Source: Ciceribacter ferrooxidans (GTDB lineage Bacteria; Pseudomonadota; Alphaproteobacteria; Rhizobiales; Rhizobiaceae). From it: 64,000 nucleotides of DNA. Position numbers and translations under genes: made by a program. Of this stretch, positions 1 to 8,887 are shown in pieces; the stretch's first letter is position 1, and every line of letters begins with the position of its first letter. The notes beneath the pieces were generated by a model. That model had not been told where the DNA came from. It saw nothing but the letters and a program-made list of their open reading frames with translations, and searched no databases. The DNA is taken from assembly GCF_004137355.1 (NCBI RefSeq), contig NZ_SDVB01000249.1, forward strand, positions 1 through 64,000, in the 5' to 3' direction.

Positions 1-1
1 C

Positions 2-97
2 CACGCCCATATCCATCACCGCACCTTCATCAACGGCAACCGCACCGTCGTCTTCCCCGCTTCCCCGGGGAGCTATGCGTCGGAGCGAATGGGCTGA
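2..97 (+). CDS. C-terminal end of an unidentified protein (cut by window edge)
   Basis: A reading frame is open at the left edge and closes with TGA at 95-97, leaving 31 residues that end in YASERMG. The fragment is His-rich at its start (HAHIHH). It is followed by a strong terminator-like hairpin, as expected for a real gene end. I do not recognise the family and assign no function. An alternative is that this frame is open by chance, since the piece is short. Confidence 0.45.
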   Translation, partial: HAHIHHRTFINGNRTVVFPASPGSYASERMG

Positions 98-126
98 GCC
101 CCAGCGACCATTAACCGCAGAACAGA

Positions 127-170
127 TCTATCCCGGCAGGAAGGCTCTGCCGGGATAGACGCCTGCTTTT
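127..170 (+). terminator. Rho-independent terminator after the left-edge gene
   Basis: A perfect 13-bp stem (TCTATCCCGGCAG at 127-139 pairing with 147-159) encloses a 7-nt loop and is followed closely by a short T run at 167-170. It lies 30 bp past the stop of the partial gene and 44 bp before the next start, so it separates the two transcription units. Confidence 0.75.
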
Positions 171-213
171 CCTCTGATAATCTCCGGTCAAGGATTCTCG
201 AGGGAGGCCAACC

Positions 214-3138
214 ATGTCCGACAATGCTTCTGTGCAGCGCGCCCGGCTGCCGCGGCCGAACGTCAGTGCGGAACAGGCAGCGAGGATCCTGCGGGAGCAT
301 TACGGATTGGAAGGCTCGATCCGCGAACTCGGCAGCCAGCAGGATCGCAATTACCTGATCGATACCGGCGCTTCGCGCTTCGTCTTGAAGATCGCCCGGG
401 CGGAATACGCGACGGTGGAACTCGAGGCGCAGAATGCCGCGATGCATCACCTGGCCGGTCTCCAGAACATGCCGCGTGTACCAGTCCCCCTCGCCGACGG
501 CGCCGGACGGCACATTCTCGCGCTTTCCCTCGATGGAGAGGATTGCCAGGTCCGTCTCCTCACCTATCTCGACGGCGCCCCCCTGACACGGCAGCACTTC
601 CTGTCGACGCAAGCGGTCTCGGCGCTCGGCACGCTCTCGGCACAGATCGCTCTCGGATTGCGCGACTTCTCTCATCCGGGCCTCGACCGTGACCTGCAAT
701 GGGACCTGCGCCGGGCGGGGCCGGTGGCGCTCCAGCTCCTCGGCTCCGTGACCGACCATGCGAGACGCGACGCCATCGCCAAGGCGATGGTTGCCGCGGT
801 AAAGCACATCCGCCCGCTGCAAGCAGCCTTCAGGACCCAGCCGATCCACCATGACGTCACCGACGACAACGTCGTCAGCCGCCGAGACCGGCATGGTCGC
901 TTCGTGCCCGACGGCGTCATCGACTTCGGCGATGTCATGACTGGCTGGCTGGTCGCCGACCTCGCGGTCACCTGCGCCTCTCTGCTGCATCATGCCGACG
1001 GCGATCCCTTCTTCATCCTACCGGCGATCCGCGCCTTTCACGAGCTTTATTCCCTGAAGGAAGAGGAGTTGCGGGCGCTCTGGCCACTGGTCGTCGCACG
1101 GGCGGTGATCCTCGTCGCGAGCAGCGAGCAACAGCTTACGATCGAGCCCGACAACGCCTACGTGCTCGGCAATATCGACCACGAACGGAAGATCTTCGAG
1201 GTCGCGAACGCGGTGCCGTTCTCGCTGATGGAGGCGGCAATCCTGCAGGCGGTCGGGATGGACGCGGAAAAACCGCTCCCGCCGATCGGGCGGCTTCTGC
1301 CCGGCATCGCCCCCGAGGACGTCCGCCTCACCGATCTCTCGGTCCTCAGCCTCGATTTCGTCAACGACAACTGGTCGGACCACGAGATCGACTGGAAGCT
1401 CCTCGCCAAGGCCGCGGCGGAGACCGACGTCGCCTCGACCCGCTACGGCGAATACCGGCTTTCCTACACGCGCCTGCGCAGTGACCGGGCGCCGGCGACC
1501 TGCGCACTGCACGTCGATATCTGCCTGCCGGCGGGTGCCGAGGCGGTCGCGCCCTTCGACGCCACGATTGCTCGCAACGGCCATCACCTCGTGCTTGTGT
1601 CAGACGACATGTGCCTCCACGTCGACGGCCTCGACTGCCCGCTCGAAGCCGGCGAGGCTGTGACCGCCGGCCAGCCCATCGGCCACGTCGCGGGTGCGGC
1701 CGGCGCCGTCGGCGGCTTGCGTCTCCAGCTCTGCCGCGACGCGGATCTCGTGCCGCCGCTCTTCGCGACGCCCGAACAGGCGGCCGCCTGGTCGATGCTC
1801 TGTCCTTCGCCCTCGCCGCTGCTCGGGGCCAGCGTCGATGCCCCGGCACCGCATAGCGCCGAACTCCTCGCCATGCGGCAAAGGAGTTTCGCCCGACCGC
1901 AGAAGAACTACTACTCCAACCCACCGCAGATCGAGCGTGGCTGGAAGGAGCATATGTTCGACGTCTGCGGCCGCGCCTACCTCGACATGGTCAACAACGT
2001 CACCATTCTCGGCCACGGCCATCCGCGGCTGGCGCGCGCCGTGGGCCGGCAATGGTCGCTGCTCAACACTAATTCCCGCTTCCACTATGCCGCCGTCGCT
2101 GAGTTTTCCAACCGGCTGGCGGAGCTCGCGCCCGAAGGGCTCGACACGGTCTTCCTCGTCAACAGCGGTTCAGAGGCGAACGATCTCGCCCTCCGCCTCG
2201 CCTGGGCCTATGCCGGCGCGCGCAATATCGTCAGCCTGCTGGAGGCCTACCATGGGTGGACGGTGGCGAGCGACGCCGTGTCCACCTCGATCGCCGACAA
2301 TCCGAGAGCGCTCGAAACCCGGCCGGACTGGGTGCATCCGGTCACGGCGCCGAACACTTATCGCGGCCCCTTCCGCGGCAAGGATTCGACTGCCGACTAC
2401 GTCGGCGCGGTGGCGAAGACCCTGCAGCACATCGATGACAGCGGAACTGGTCTCGCGGGCTTCATCTGCGAGACGGTCTACGGCAATGCCGGCGGCATCC
2501 CGCTGCCGCCCGGCTACCTGCAGCAGGTCTACGGCATGGTCCGCGAGCGCGGCGGGGTCTGCATCGCCGACGAGGTGCAGGTCGGTTACGGCCGTCTCGG
2601 CCACTATTTCTGGGGTTTCGAGGAACAGGGCGTCGTACCGGACATCATCACCGTCGCCAAGGGCATGGGCAACGGCCAGCCGCTCGGCACCGTGATCACA
2701 CGTCGGGAGGTCGCCGATGCGCTGGAACAGGAAGGCTACTTCTTCTCCTCCGCCGGCGGCAGTCCGGTCAGTTGCGTCGTCGGCATGACCGTGCTCGACA
2801 TTATGCGCGACGAGCGCCTGCAAGAAAACGCCCGCGAGACCGGCGACCACCTGAAGGCACGGCTCGAAGCGCTCGGCCAGCGCTTTCCGCTCGTCGGCAC
2901 GGTCCACGGCATGGGGCTTTACCTCGGGCTGGAATTCGTCCGCGACCGCGAGACGCTGGAACCGGCGACGGAAGAAACGGCGGGCATCTGCGACCGCCTG
3001 CTCGATCTCGGCGTCATCATGCAGCCGACCGGCGATCATCTCAACGTTTTGAAGATCAAGCCGCCGCTCTGTCTCTCCCGTGAGAGCGCCGATTTCTTCG
3101 CCGACATGCTGGAAAAGGTGCTGTCAGAGGGCTGGTGA
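214..3138 (+). CDS. Fused kinase / M23-like / class III aminotransferase-fold enzyme, probable hydroxylysine-type catabolism
   Basis: A 974-residue three-module protein. Residues about 20-330 form an aminoglycoside-phosphotransferase-like kinase with the catalytic HHDVTDDN motif near 212-219 and VIDFGD near 235-240. Residues about 430-550 look like an M23-peptidase-type beta domain without obvious zinc ligands. Residues about 570-970 are a class III aminotransferase fold with NSGSEAND and the PLP lysine at 816 (TVAKGMGNG). In animals the matching separate proteins, hydroxylysine kinase and phosphohydroxylysine phospho-lyase, turn 5-hydroxylysine into 2-aminoadipate semialdehyde. The ALDH7 gene at 5610 would consume that product. 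Function is inferred; ethanolamine-phosphate or another amino-alcohol phosphate is an alternative. The start has a good GGGAGG site. Confidence 0.85.
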   Translation: MSDNASVQRARLPRPNVSAEQAARILREHYGLEGSIRELGSQQDRNYLIDTGASRFVLKIARAEYATVELEAQNAAMHHLAGLQNMPRVPVPLADGAGRHILALSLDGEDCQVRLLTYLDGAPLTRQHFLSTQAVSALGTLSAQIALGLRDFSHPGLDRDLQWDLRRAGPVALQLLGSVTDHARRDAIAKAMVAAVKHIRPLQAAFRTQPIHHDVTDDNVVSRRDRHGRFVPDGVIDFGDVMTGWLVADLAVTCASLLHHADGDPFFILPAIRAFHELYSLKEEELRALWPLVVARAVILVASSEQQLTIEPDNAYVLGNIDHERKIFEVANAVPFSLMEAAILQAVGMDAEKPLPPIGRLLPGIAPEDVRLTDLSVLSLDFVNDNWSDHEIDWKLLAKAAAETDVASTRYGEYRLSYTRLRSDRAPATCALHVDICLPAGAEAVAPFDATIARNGHHLVLVSDDMCLHVDGLDCPLEAGEAVTAGQPIGHVAGAAGAVGGLRLQLCRDADLVPPLFATPEQAAAWSMLCPSPSPLLGASVDAPAPHSAELLAMRQRSFARPQKNYYSNPPQIERGWKEHMFDVCGRAYLDMVNNVTILGHGHPRLARAVGRQWSLLNTNSRFHYAAVAEFSNRLAELAPEGLDTVFLVNSGSEANDLALRLAWAYAGARNIVSLLEAYHGWTVASDAVSTSIADNPRALETRPDWVHPVTAPNTYRGPFRGKDSTADYVGAVAKTLQHIDDSGTGLAGFICETVYGNAGGIPLPPGYLQQVYGMVRERGGVCIADEVQVGYGRLGHYFWGFEEQGVVPDIITVAKGMGNGQPLGTVITRREVADALEQEGYFFSSAGGSPVSCVVGMTVLDIMRDERLQENARETGDHLKARLEALGQRFPLVGTVHGMGLYLGLEFVRDRETLEPATEETAGICDRLLDLGVIMQPTGDHLNVLKIKPPLCLSRESADFFADMLEKVLSEGW

Positions 3139-4053
3139 CGGCTCCCGCACCTGCCCCTGCGGTTCCCGCTCGGCTTCCTCGACGATCCAGTTGCGGAAGG
3201 CGACGAGCGGCGGATAGCTCGCCCGCTCGCGACTGTAGGCGAGATAATAGCGTTCGCTGCTCTCGACCTCCTTGTCGATCGCCGGCACCAGCTCCCCGCG
3301 CCGCAATTCCTCGCGGATGAGGAAGACCGGCAGGAGTGCCACGCCGAGCCCGCCCATGGCGGCCTGCGAAGCCGTCGCGAACTGGTCGAAGAGCATGCCG
3401 TGCACGCTTTCCGCATGCACGCCGCAACGGGCGAACCACTTCTCCCAGGCATCGGGCCGGGTGGTGAGATGCAGTAGCGACACGTCGAGGAGGTCCGCCG
3501 GCTGCTCGATCTTGTGGGCAGCCTTGAAGGCCGGGCTGCAGGCGGGGATCGTCGTCTCCTTCATCAGCAGCGTCAGTTCCGCGCCCGGCCAGACCGGCTG
3601 GCCGAAGTGGATGGCCGCGTCGATCGCGTCGAGACGGAAATCGAAGGGTGACAGCCGGGTGACGAGATTGATGGTGATCCCCGGGTTGGCGTCGAGAAAC
3701 CGTCCGAGCCGGGGGGCGAGCCAGCGCGCGCCGAAGGTCGGCAGGATGGCGAGGTTCAGCGTGCCGCCACGCGGATTTGCCCGAAGGTTCAAGGAAGCGC
3801 TGGAGATGCGGCGCAAAGCCTCGCGAATCTCGTGGGCGTAGCTTTCTCCGGCGACGGTGAGGCGGATCGTCTGCCGCTCGCGCACGAAGAGATCGACCCC
3901 GATCTGGCTTTCCAGTGCCTTGATCTGGCGGCTGACGGCGCTCTGCGTGAGATCAAGCTCCTTGGCCGCGGCGGTGATGCTTCCCGTCCGCGCCGCCGCC
4001 TCGAAAGCAGCCAGCAGAGAGAGCGAAGGCAGGAAGCGCCGTGCGGGCAGCAT
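3124..4053 (-). CDS. LysR-family (GcvA-like) transcriptional regulator
   Basis: A 309-residue protein with an N-terminal winged helix (about 10-67, TGSITAAAKELDLTQSAVSR) and a LysR substrate-binding domain from about residue 95, of the GcvA/AmpR subgroup. The frame continues far upstream, but the family begins at MLPARRFLPS, so the ATG at 4051-4053 is used. It is divergent from the oxidase/dehydrogenase pair and overlaps the 3' end of the fused aminotransferase by 15 bp. It most likely controls the divergent lysine/pipecolate-type genes. The inducer is unknown. Confidence 0.9.
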   Translation of the reverse strand: MLPARRFLPSLSLLAAFEAAARTGSITAAAKELDLTQSAVSRQIKALESQIGVDLFVRERQTIRLTVAGESYAHEIREALRRISSASLNLRANPRGGTLNLAILPTFGARWLAPRLGRFLDANPGITINLVTRLSPFDFRLDAIDAAIHFGQPVWPGAELTLLMKETTIPACSPAFKAAHKIEQPADLLDVSLLHLTTRPDAWEKWFARCGVHAESVHGMLFDQFATASQAAMGGLGVALLPVFLIREELRRGELVPAIDKEVESSERYYLAYSRERASYPPLVAFRNWIVEEAEREPQGQVREPSPAL

Positions 4054-4084
4054 GTTATACCCCTTGGGAATGAACTCTTGAGAA

Positions 4085-4106
4085 TTTATCGGTACTGCTG
4101 GATAAA
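4085..4106. promoter_or_regulatory. Candidate LysR operator (TTTATC-N10-GATAAA)
   Basis: A perfect 6-bp inverted repeat with 10-bp spacing sits 32 bp upstream of the regulator start and 167 bp upstream of the oxidase start. Its A/T-rich arms and its place in the shared divergent promoter region suit a LysR-type site. Assignment rests on position and symmetry only. Confidence 0.4.
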
Positions 4107-4272
4107 ATCCTCTTCTAATTTCCGCAAGACAGCGCGCACGGAATGAATGGCCGCTTTGGCCCGGCAGCGGACCCGGACCGAATTTGACCTTGCTGCATCC
4201 CGATGTCGGGCCGAAGGATTTACCCGCCGCGCCGGAGCGAAGCTGCCGGCAGGCATCACACGGACGACACTC

Positions 4273-5556
4273 ATGTTGAATGATCCACGCTCCCACGGCC
4301 TGTGGGAGAAGACCGCTCCCGCGGCTCCTCGAACATCTCCTCTCGCCGGCGACCTTACGGCGGATGTCGCCATCGTCGGCGGCGGCTATACCGGCGTCTC
4401 GGCGGCGCTGCATCTCGCCGAGAAGGGCGTGAAGGTCGTTCTCCTCGAAGCGACGGAAATCGGCTTCGGCGGCGCCGGACGCAATGTCGGGCTGATCAAC
4501 GGCGGCATGTGGGTCATGCCTTCGGAGATCCCGGGTGTGCTCGGATCGGTCTACGGCGAGCGCCTGCTCGACCTCCTTGGGAATGCACCGCTGCTCGTGC
4601 GCGAACTGGTCGAAAAGCACGGCATCGACTGCGAGATCGAGAAGAACGGAACACTGCACTGCGCGGTCGGCAAGTCCGGGCTCGACGAGATCAAGGAGCG
4701 CTGCCGCCAGTGGGCGGAACGGGGTGCCGATGTCCGCATCCTGTCGGCGGACGAAACGGCAAAGCGCACCGGCACGACCGCCTATGCGGGCTCGCTGCTC
4801 GACATGCGCGCCGGGACGCTGCAGCCGCTGGCCTATGTCCGTGGCCTTGCAAAGGCGGCGATCGCGGCAGGCGCGACCATTCACACGGGGAGCGCCGCCG
4901 TCTCAACGGAACGCGCCGGCGACCGCTGGATCGTTCGCACGACAGGCGGTTCGGTTTCCGCCGACTGGATTATCGTCGCATCGGAATTCTATTCGACCGG
5001 CCCCTGGGAAGCCGTTCGCAACGAGCAGGTTCTGCTCCCTTATTTCAACTTCGCTACGGTTCCCCTGCCGAAGGAGCTCCTGAAGACGATCCTGCCGGGC
5101 CGCGAGGGCTGCTGGGACACCAGGGAAGTGCTCTCCTCCTTCCGCATGGACCGGGCCGGCCGCCTGGTTTTCGGAAGCGTCGGGGCGCTGCGCAACACCG
5201 GCCTCAGCGTTCACAAGGCCTGGGCGAAGCGGGCACTCAGGAAACTCTTCCCCGCGCTCGCCGGCATTGAATTCGAGGCCGAATGGTACGGCCGCATCGG
5301 CATGACGAGCGACGCGCTGCCGCGCTTCCACGTCTTCGCGCCTAAGGTCGTGGGCTTCTCAGGCTATAACGGCCGCGGCATTGCACCGGGCACGGTTTTC
5401 GGTAAGACGATTGCACGTCACGTTCTCGGCGAGCTCTCCGAGGCCGATCTGCCGCTGCCGGTAACGACGGTCGAGAAGGCATCGCTACGCACGTTGAAGG
5501 GCGCCTACTACGAAGCCGGTGCGCAGATCGCCCATTTTGCTGGTGCCCGCTTCTAA
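4273..5556 (+). CDS. FAD-dependent amino/imino-acid oxidoreductase (DadA/DAO family), probable L-pipecolate oxidase
   Basis: A 427-residue DAO-family flavoprotein. The Rossmann FAD motif is near residues 33-45 (IVGGGYTGVSAALHL). The glycine-rich C-terminal motif GYNGRGIAPG is typical of the family. The frame is open to 4147, but the family start is MLNDPRSHGLW at 4273. It is followed after 53 bp by an ALDH7-type dehydrogenase. In Pseudomonas, an FAD L-pipecolate oxidase (AmaA) feeds 2-aminoadipate semialdehyde to such a dehydrogenase (AmaB), so the pair suggests pipecolate/lysine breakdown. Other D-amino-acid or secondary-amine substrates remain possible. Confidence 0.8.
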   Translation: MLNDPRSHGLWEKTAPAAPRTSPLAGDLTADVAIVGGGYTGVSAALHLAEKGVKVVLLEATEIGFGGAGRNVGLINGGMWVMPSEIPGVLGSVYGERLLDLLGNAPLLVRELVEKHGIDCEIEKNGTLHCAVGKSGLDEIKERCRQWAERGADVRILSADETAKRTGTTAYAGSLLDMRAGTLQPLAYVRGLAKAAIAAGATIHTGSAAVSTERAGDRWIVRTTGGSVSADWIIVASEFYSTGPWEAVRNEQVLLPYFNFATVPLPKELLKTILPGREGCWDTREVLSSFRMDRAGRLVFGSVGALRNTGLSVHKAWAKRALRKLFPALAGIEFEAEWYGRIGMTSDALPRFHVFAPKVVGFSGYNGRGIAPGTVFGKTIARHVLGELSEADLPLPVTTVEKASLRTLKGAYYEAGAQIAHFAGARF

Positions 5557-5609
5557 ACAAGGGCATCGCCCCCGAGCCATAGCAAAACGAAAGAACTGGA
5601 AGGACCCCA

Positions 5610-7151
5610 ATGACCCTCGCCAATCTTGGCCTTTCGGCCGAAGTCAGCGCCATCCTCACCCGTCTCGGCGTGCCGCAGGCAAAGCTTTCCGGCGGCACGC
5701 TCGCCGTCCGTTCTCCGGTCAACGGCGAACAGCTGGCGAGACTCGCCGAGATCAGCGCGATCGAGACGGACAAGGCAATTGCCGCCGCGCACGAGGCGTT
5801 CCTGGAGTGGCGGCTGGTTCCGGCGCCGAAGCGCGGCGAACTCATTCGCCTGCTCGGCGAAGAGCTGCGTACCGCCAAGGCCGACCTCGGCCGCCTGGTT
5901 TCGATCGAAGTCGGCAAGATCCTCTCCGAAGGCCTCGGTGAGGTTCAGGAGATGATCGACATCTGCGACTTCGCGGTCGGCCTGTCCCGTCAGCTCTACG
6001 GTCTGACGATCGCTACCGAGCGCGCCGACCACCGCATGATGGAAACGTGGCACCCCCTCGGTGTCACCGGCATCATCTCCGCTTTCAACTTCCCCGTCGC
6101 CGTCTGGTCGTGGAACGCGGCACTTGCTCTCGTCTGCGGCAACTCGACCGTCTGGAAGCCGTCCGAGAAGACCCCGCTCACCGCGCTCGCGACCCAGGCG
6201 ATCTTCGAAAAGGCGCTTGCACGCTATGTCGCCGAGGGCGGCAAGGCACCCGCCAACCTGTCCACCCTGCTCATCGGCGGCCGTGATGTCGGCGAAGTGC
6301 TGGTCGATCACCCGCGCGTCCCGCTCGTATCGGCAACCGGCTCGACGGCCATGGGCCGTGCCGTCGGGCCGCGGCTCGCCAAGCGCTTCGCCCGCTCGAT
6401 CCTCGAGCTCGGCGGCAACAACGCCGCGATCGTCTGCCCGACGGCCGATCTCGATCTCACGCTGCGTGGCGTCGCCTTCGCTGCGATGGGTACGGCCGGC
6501 CAGCGCTGCACGACGCTTCGCCGCCTCTTCGTGCACGAGAGCGTTTATGACAAGCTGGTTCCGCGGCTGATCCAGGCCTATGGCTCGGTCACGATCGGCA
6601 ATCCGCTGCAGTCGTCGACGCTCGTCGGTCCGCTGATCGATGGCGGTTCCTACGAGCGCATGCAGAAGGCGCTTGCTGAGGCAAAGGCCGCCGGTGGCAA
6701 GGTTTCCGGCGGCGATCGGGTGCTGCAGAACGAAGCGGCAGACGCCTTCTACGTCCGGCCTGCCGTCGTCGAGATGCCGGCCCAAACGGGACCGGTGAAG
6801 GAAGAGACCTTCGCCCCGATTCTCTATGTCATGAAGTACAGCGACTTTGACGAGGCGCTGACACTCAACAACGACGTGCCGCAGGGCCTCTCCTCCTCTA
6901 TCTTCACCAACAACATGCAGGAAGCCGAGACCTTCGTCTCCGCCCGTGGCTCCGATTGCGGCATCGCCAACGTTAATATCGGCCCGTCGGGCGCCGAGAT
7001 CGGCGGCGCGTTCGGCGGCGAGAAGGAGACCGGCGGCGGTCGCGAATCCGGCTCGGATGCATGGAAAGCCTATATGCGCCGCGCCACCAATACGGTGAAC
7101 TACGGCAAGACGCTTCCGCTGGCACAGGGCGTGAAGTTCGACGTCGGCTGA
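5610..7151 (+). CDS. amaB: ALDH7-family aldehyde dehydrogenase, probable L-2-aminoadipate semialdehyde dehydrogenase
   Basis: A 513-residue NAD(P)-dependent aldehyde dehydrogenase with the nucleophile Cys300 in GQRCTTLRRLF and the general-base region ELGGNNAA. The segments HPLGVTGIISAFNFPVAVW and GGEKETGGGRESGSD place it in the antiquitin (ALDH7A1) group, which oxidises 2-aminoadipate 6-semialdehyde to 2-aminoadipate in lysine breakdown. It has a GGA-rich ribosome site before the ATG and forms an operon with the oxidase. It could also receive semialdehyde from the kinase/phospho-lyase fusion at 214-3138. Confidence 0.9.
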   Translation: MTLANLGLSAEVSAILTRLGVPQAKLSGGTLAVRSPVNGEQLARLAEISAIETDKAIAAAHEAFLEWRLVPAPKRGELIRLLGEELRTAKADLGRLVSIEVGKILSEGLGEVQEMIDICDFAVGLSRQLYGLTIATERADHRMMETWHPLGVTGIISAFNFPVAVWSWNAALALVCGNSTVWKPSEKTPLTALATQAIFEKALARYVAEGGKAPANLSTLLIGGRDVGEVLVDHPRVPLVSATGSTAMGRAVGPRLAKRFARSILELGGNNAAIVCPTADLDLTLRGVAFAAMGTAGQRCTTLRRLFVHESVYDKLVPRLIQAYGSVTIGNPLQSSTLVGPLIDGGSYERMQKALAEAKAAGGKVSGGDRVLQNEAADAFYVRPAVVEMPAQTGPVKEETFAPILYVMKYSDFDEALTLNNDVPQGLSSSIFTNNMQEAETFVSARGSDCGIANVNIGPSGAEIGGAFGGEKETGGGRESGSDAWKAYMRRATNTVNYGKTLPLAQGVKFDVG

Positions 7152-7176
7152 TCCAACCGGCCGATCCGGCAATCGT

Positions 7177-7213
7177 AAGGCCGCGCGACGCCCCTGTCGT
7201 GCGGCCTTTTTTT
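7177..7213 (+). terminator. Rho-independent terminator of the oxidase-ALDH7 operon
   Basis: A 13-bp stem (one G-U pair) with loop GCCCCT runs directly into a seven-T tract at 7207-7213. It starts 26 bp after the ALDH7 stop. This is the clearest intrinsic terminator in the window. Confidence 0.9.
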
Positions 7214-7324
7214 GTACCGTTTCAGCGCCCGTCGGCCGATGGTCGCAGGCGCGCAATAGCGTATGGCCATCGCTACCGGAATCGGACAAGGTGACATGAG
7301 ACTGTCGCGCCGCATGGAGAGCGA

Positions 7325-8872
7325 ATGGACATTCAAGACCAGTCCCCGACGATCGATTTTCTCACACGGGGCGAAAGTTACGGCTTTACCGGTCCTGTCA
7401 AAGTCATCGAAACGCATATCTCGATCGTCTTCCTGATCGACGGGCGCGCCTTCAAGCTCAAGCGCGCGGTGAAGCTCCCCTATGTCGACTTCTCCACGCC
7501 GGAACTCCGCCTCGCCTTCTGCTATCGCGAGGTAGAACTCAATCGCCGCGCGACACCTGAACTCTATCTCGGCGTCCGGCGGATCACCCGTGAGGCAGAC
7601 GGCAGCCTCACCTTCGGCGGCGAGGGCGAAATGGTCGATGCGGTGGTCGAGATGGAACGTTTCGCCCAGCATTCGCTGTTCGAGCGTATGGCCGCCGAGG
7701 GCAAACTCACGACCGCGATGATGGAGGAGACGGCCGAGATAGTTGCCGCTTTTCACGCGACGGCGCCATTGGTCCATGAAACCAGCGGCTCAGCGAACAT
7801 GGCCGGCGTTCTCGATATCAACGAGGCGGGCTTCGCCACCAGCCATGTCTTTGCCGAGGTGGACGTTCGCGCTCTGGCCACGGCTTTCCGGAATGCCTGG
7901 GCGGATGTCGCTCCGCTGATGGACGAGCGCGAGGTAGCGGGAAAGGTGAGGCTCTGCCATGGCGACCTGCATCTCCGCAACATCTTCATGGGTGACGCCG
8001 GACCGCGCATGTTCGACTGCATCGATTTCAACGATCGGATCGCGACCGTCGACGTACTTTATGACCTCGCGTTCCTGCTGATGGATCTGTGGCATCGCGG
8101 CTTCTATGCCTTCGCCAACGTCGTCATGAACCGCTATTTCGACCTGACCGGCGAGGATGCAGGTTTCCGGCTCTTGCCGTTCTTCATGGCGGTTCGGGCC
8201 GCCGTCCGCGCCCATGTCACCGGCACGCAGATCGAGGAGGATGCCGATCCGGACGGTGCGCTGACCCGATCCGCCAAGGGCTATTTCGATTTCGCGCGAG
8301 AACTCCTGCACCCCCACTCACCGCGACTCCTCGTCATTGGCGGCCTGAGCGGATCGGGAAAATCGACGCTCGCCGACGCCTTGGCTCCACGGCTCGGCAG
8401 CGCGCCGGGCGCACGGATTCTTGAAAGCGACCGGTTGCGCAAGGCGATGTTCGGACGTCGACCGAAAGAGCGGCTGCCGCCCGAGGCCTATCGGCCCGAG
8501 GTTTCGGCCAGGGTCTACGATGCACTGTGCGAAAAGGCAGGCGCCATTCTGACCGGCGGCGGACAGGTCGTGGTCGATGCCGTCTATGACACCGAAGAGC
8601 ACCGCAATGCGATCGAAGCGGTGGCGACGAGGCTGGGAGTTCCCTTCGCCGGGCTCTGGCTCGATGCCGACCCCGAGGTTCTGAAAGAACGGATCAAGAC
8701 ACGTCCGGAGGGAACCTCAGACGCGACCGTCGACGTCCTCGAGCGACAAATGGCGAGAGATCCGGGAACGATCGGCTGGAACCGGCTGAGCAGCAACACG
8801 GCATTGGACGAGCTCGTCGGGAAGGCGGAGCGGTACGCTGCAAGCGTTATCGGGACGTCCGAGCGGCGCTGA
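7325..8872 (+). CDS. Bifunctional APH-like kinase / P-loop kinase protein
   Basis: A 515-residue protein of two nucleotide-binding modules. The N-terminal half resembles an aminoglycoside-phosphotransferase-like kinase, with catalytic LCHGDLHLRN and a following CIDFND near residues 215-240. The C-terminal part is a P-loop NTP kinase with GGLSGSGKST near residues 338-347. Such fusions are widespread in proteobacteria and their small-molecule substrate is not known to me. It stands alone between a terminator and a convergent gene. Resistance to aminoglycosides should not be assumed from the fold. Confidence 0.85.
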   Translation: MDIQDQSPTIDFLTRGESYGFTGPVKVIETHISIVFLIDGRAFKLKRAVKLPYVDFSTPELRLAFCYREVELNRRATPELYLGVRRITREADGSLTFGGEGEMVDAVVEMERFAQHSLFERMAAEGKLTTAMMEETAEIVAAFHATAPLVHETSGSANMAGVLDINEAGFATSHVFAEVDVRALATAFRNAWADVAPLMDEREVAGKVRLCHGDLHLRNIFMGDAGPRMFDCIDFNDRIATVDVLYDLAFLLMDLWHRGFYAFANVVMNRYFDLTGEDAGFRLLPFFMAVRAAVRAHVTGTQIEEDADPDGALTRSAKGYFDFARELLHPHSPRLLVIGGLSGSGKSTLADALAPRLGSAPGARILESDRLRKAMFGRRPKERLPPEAYRPEVSARVYDALCEKAGAILTGGGQVVVDAVYDTEEHRNAIEAVATRLGVPFAGLWLDADPEVLKERIKTRPEGTSDATVDVLERQMARDPGTIGWNRLSSNTALDELVGKAERYAASVIGTSERR

Positions 8873-8887
8873 TGCGGCCGCTGCCTT

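Noticed and set aside
4054-4884. Upstream in-frame extension of the LysR gene
   Set aside because: It would run through the divergent promoter and antisense to the oxidase; LysR proteins begin just before the helix-turn-helix.
7325-8872. Aminoglycoside resistance gene
   Set aside because: Only the kinase fold is shared. The fusion to a P-loop kinase and its chromosomal-type context indicate a metabolic role.
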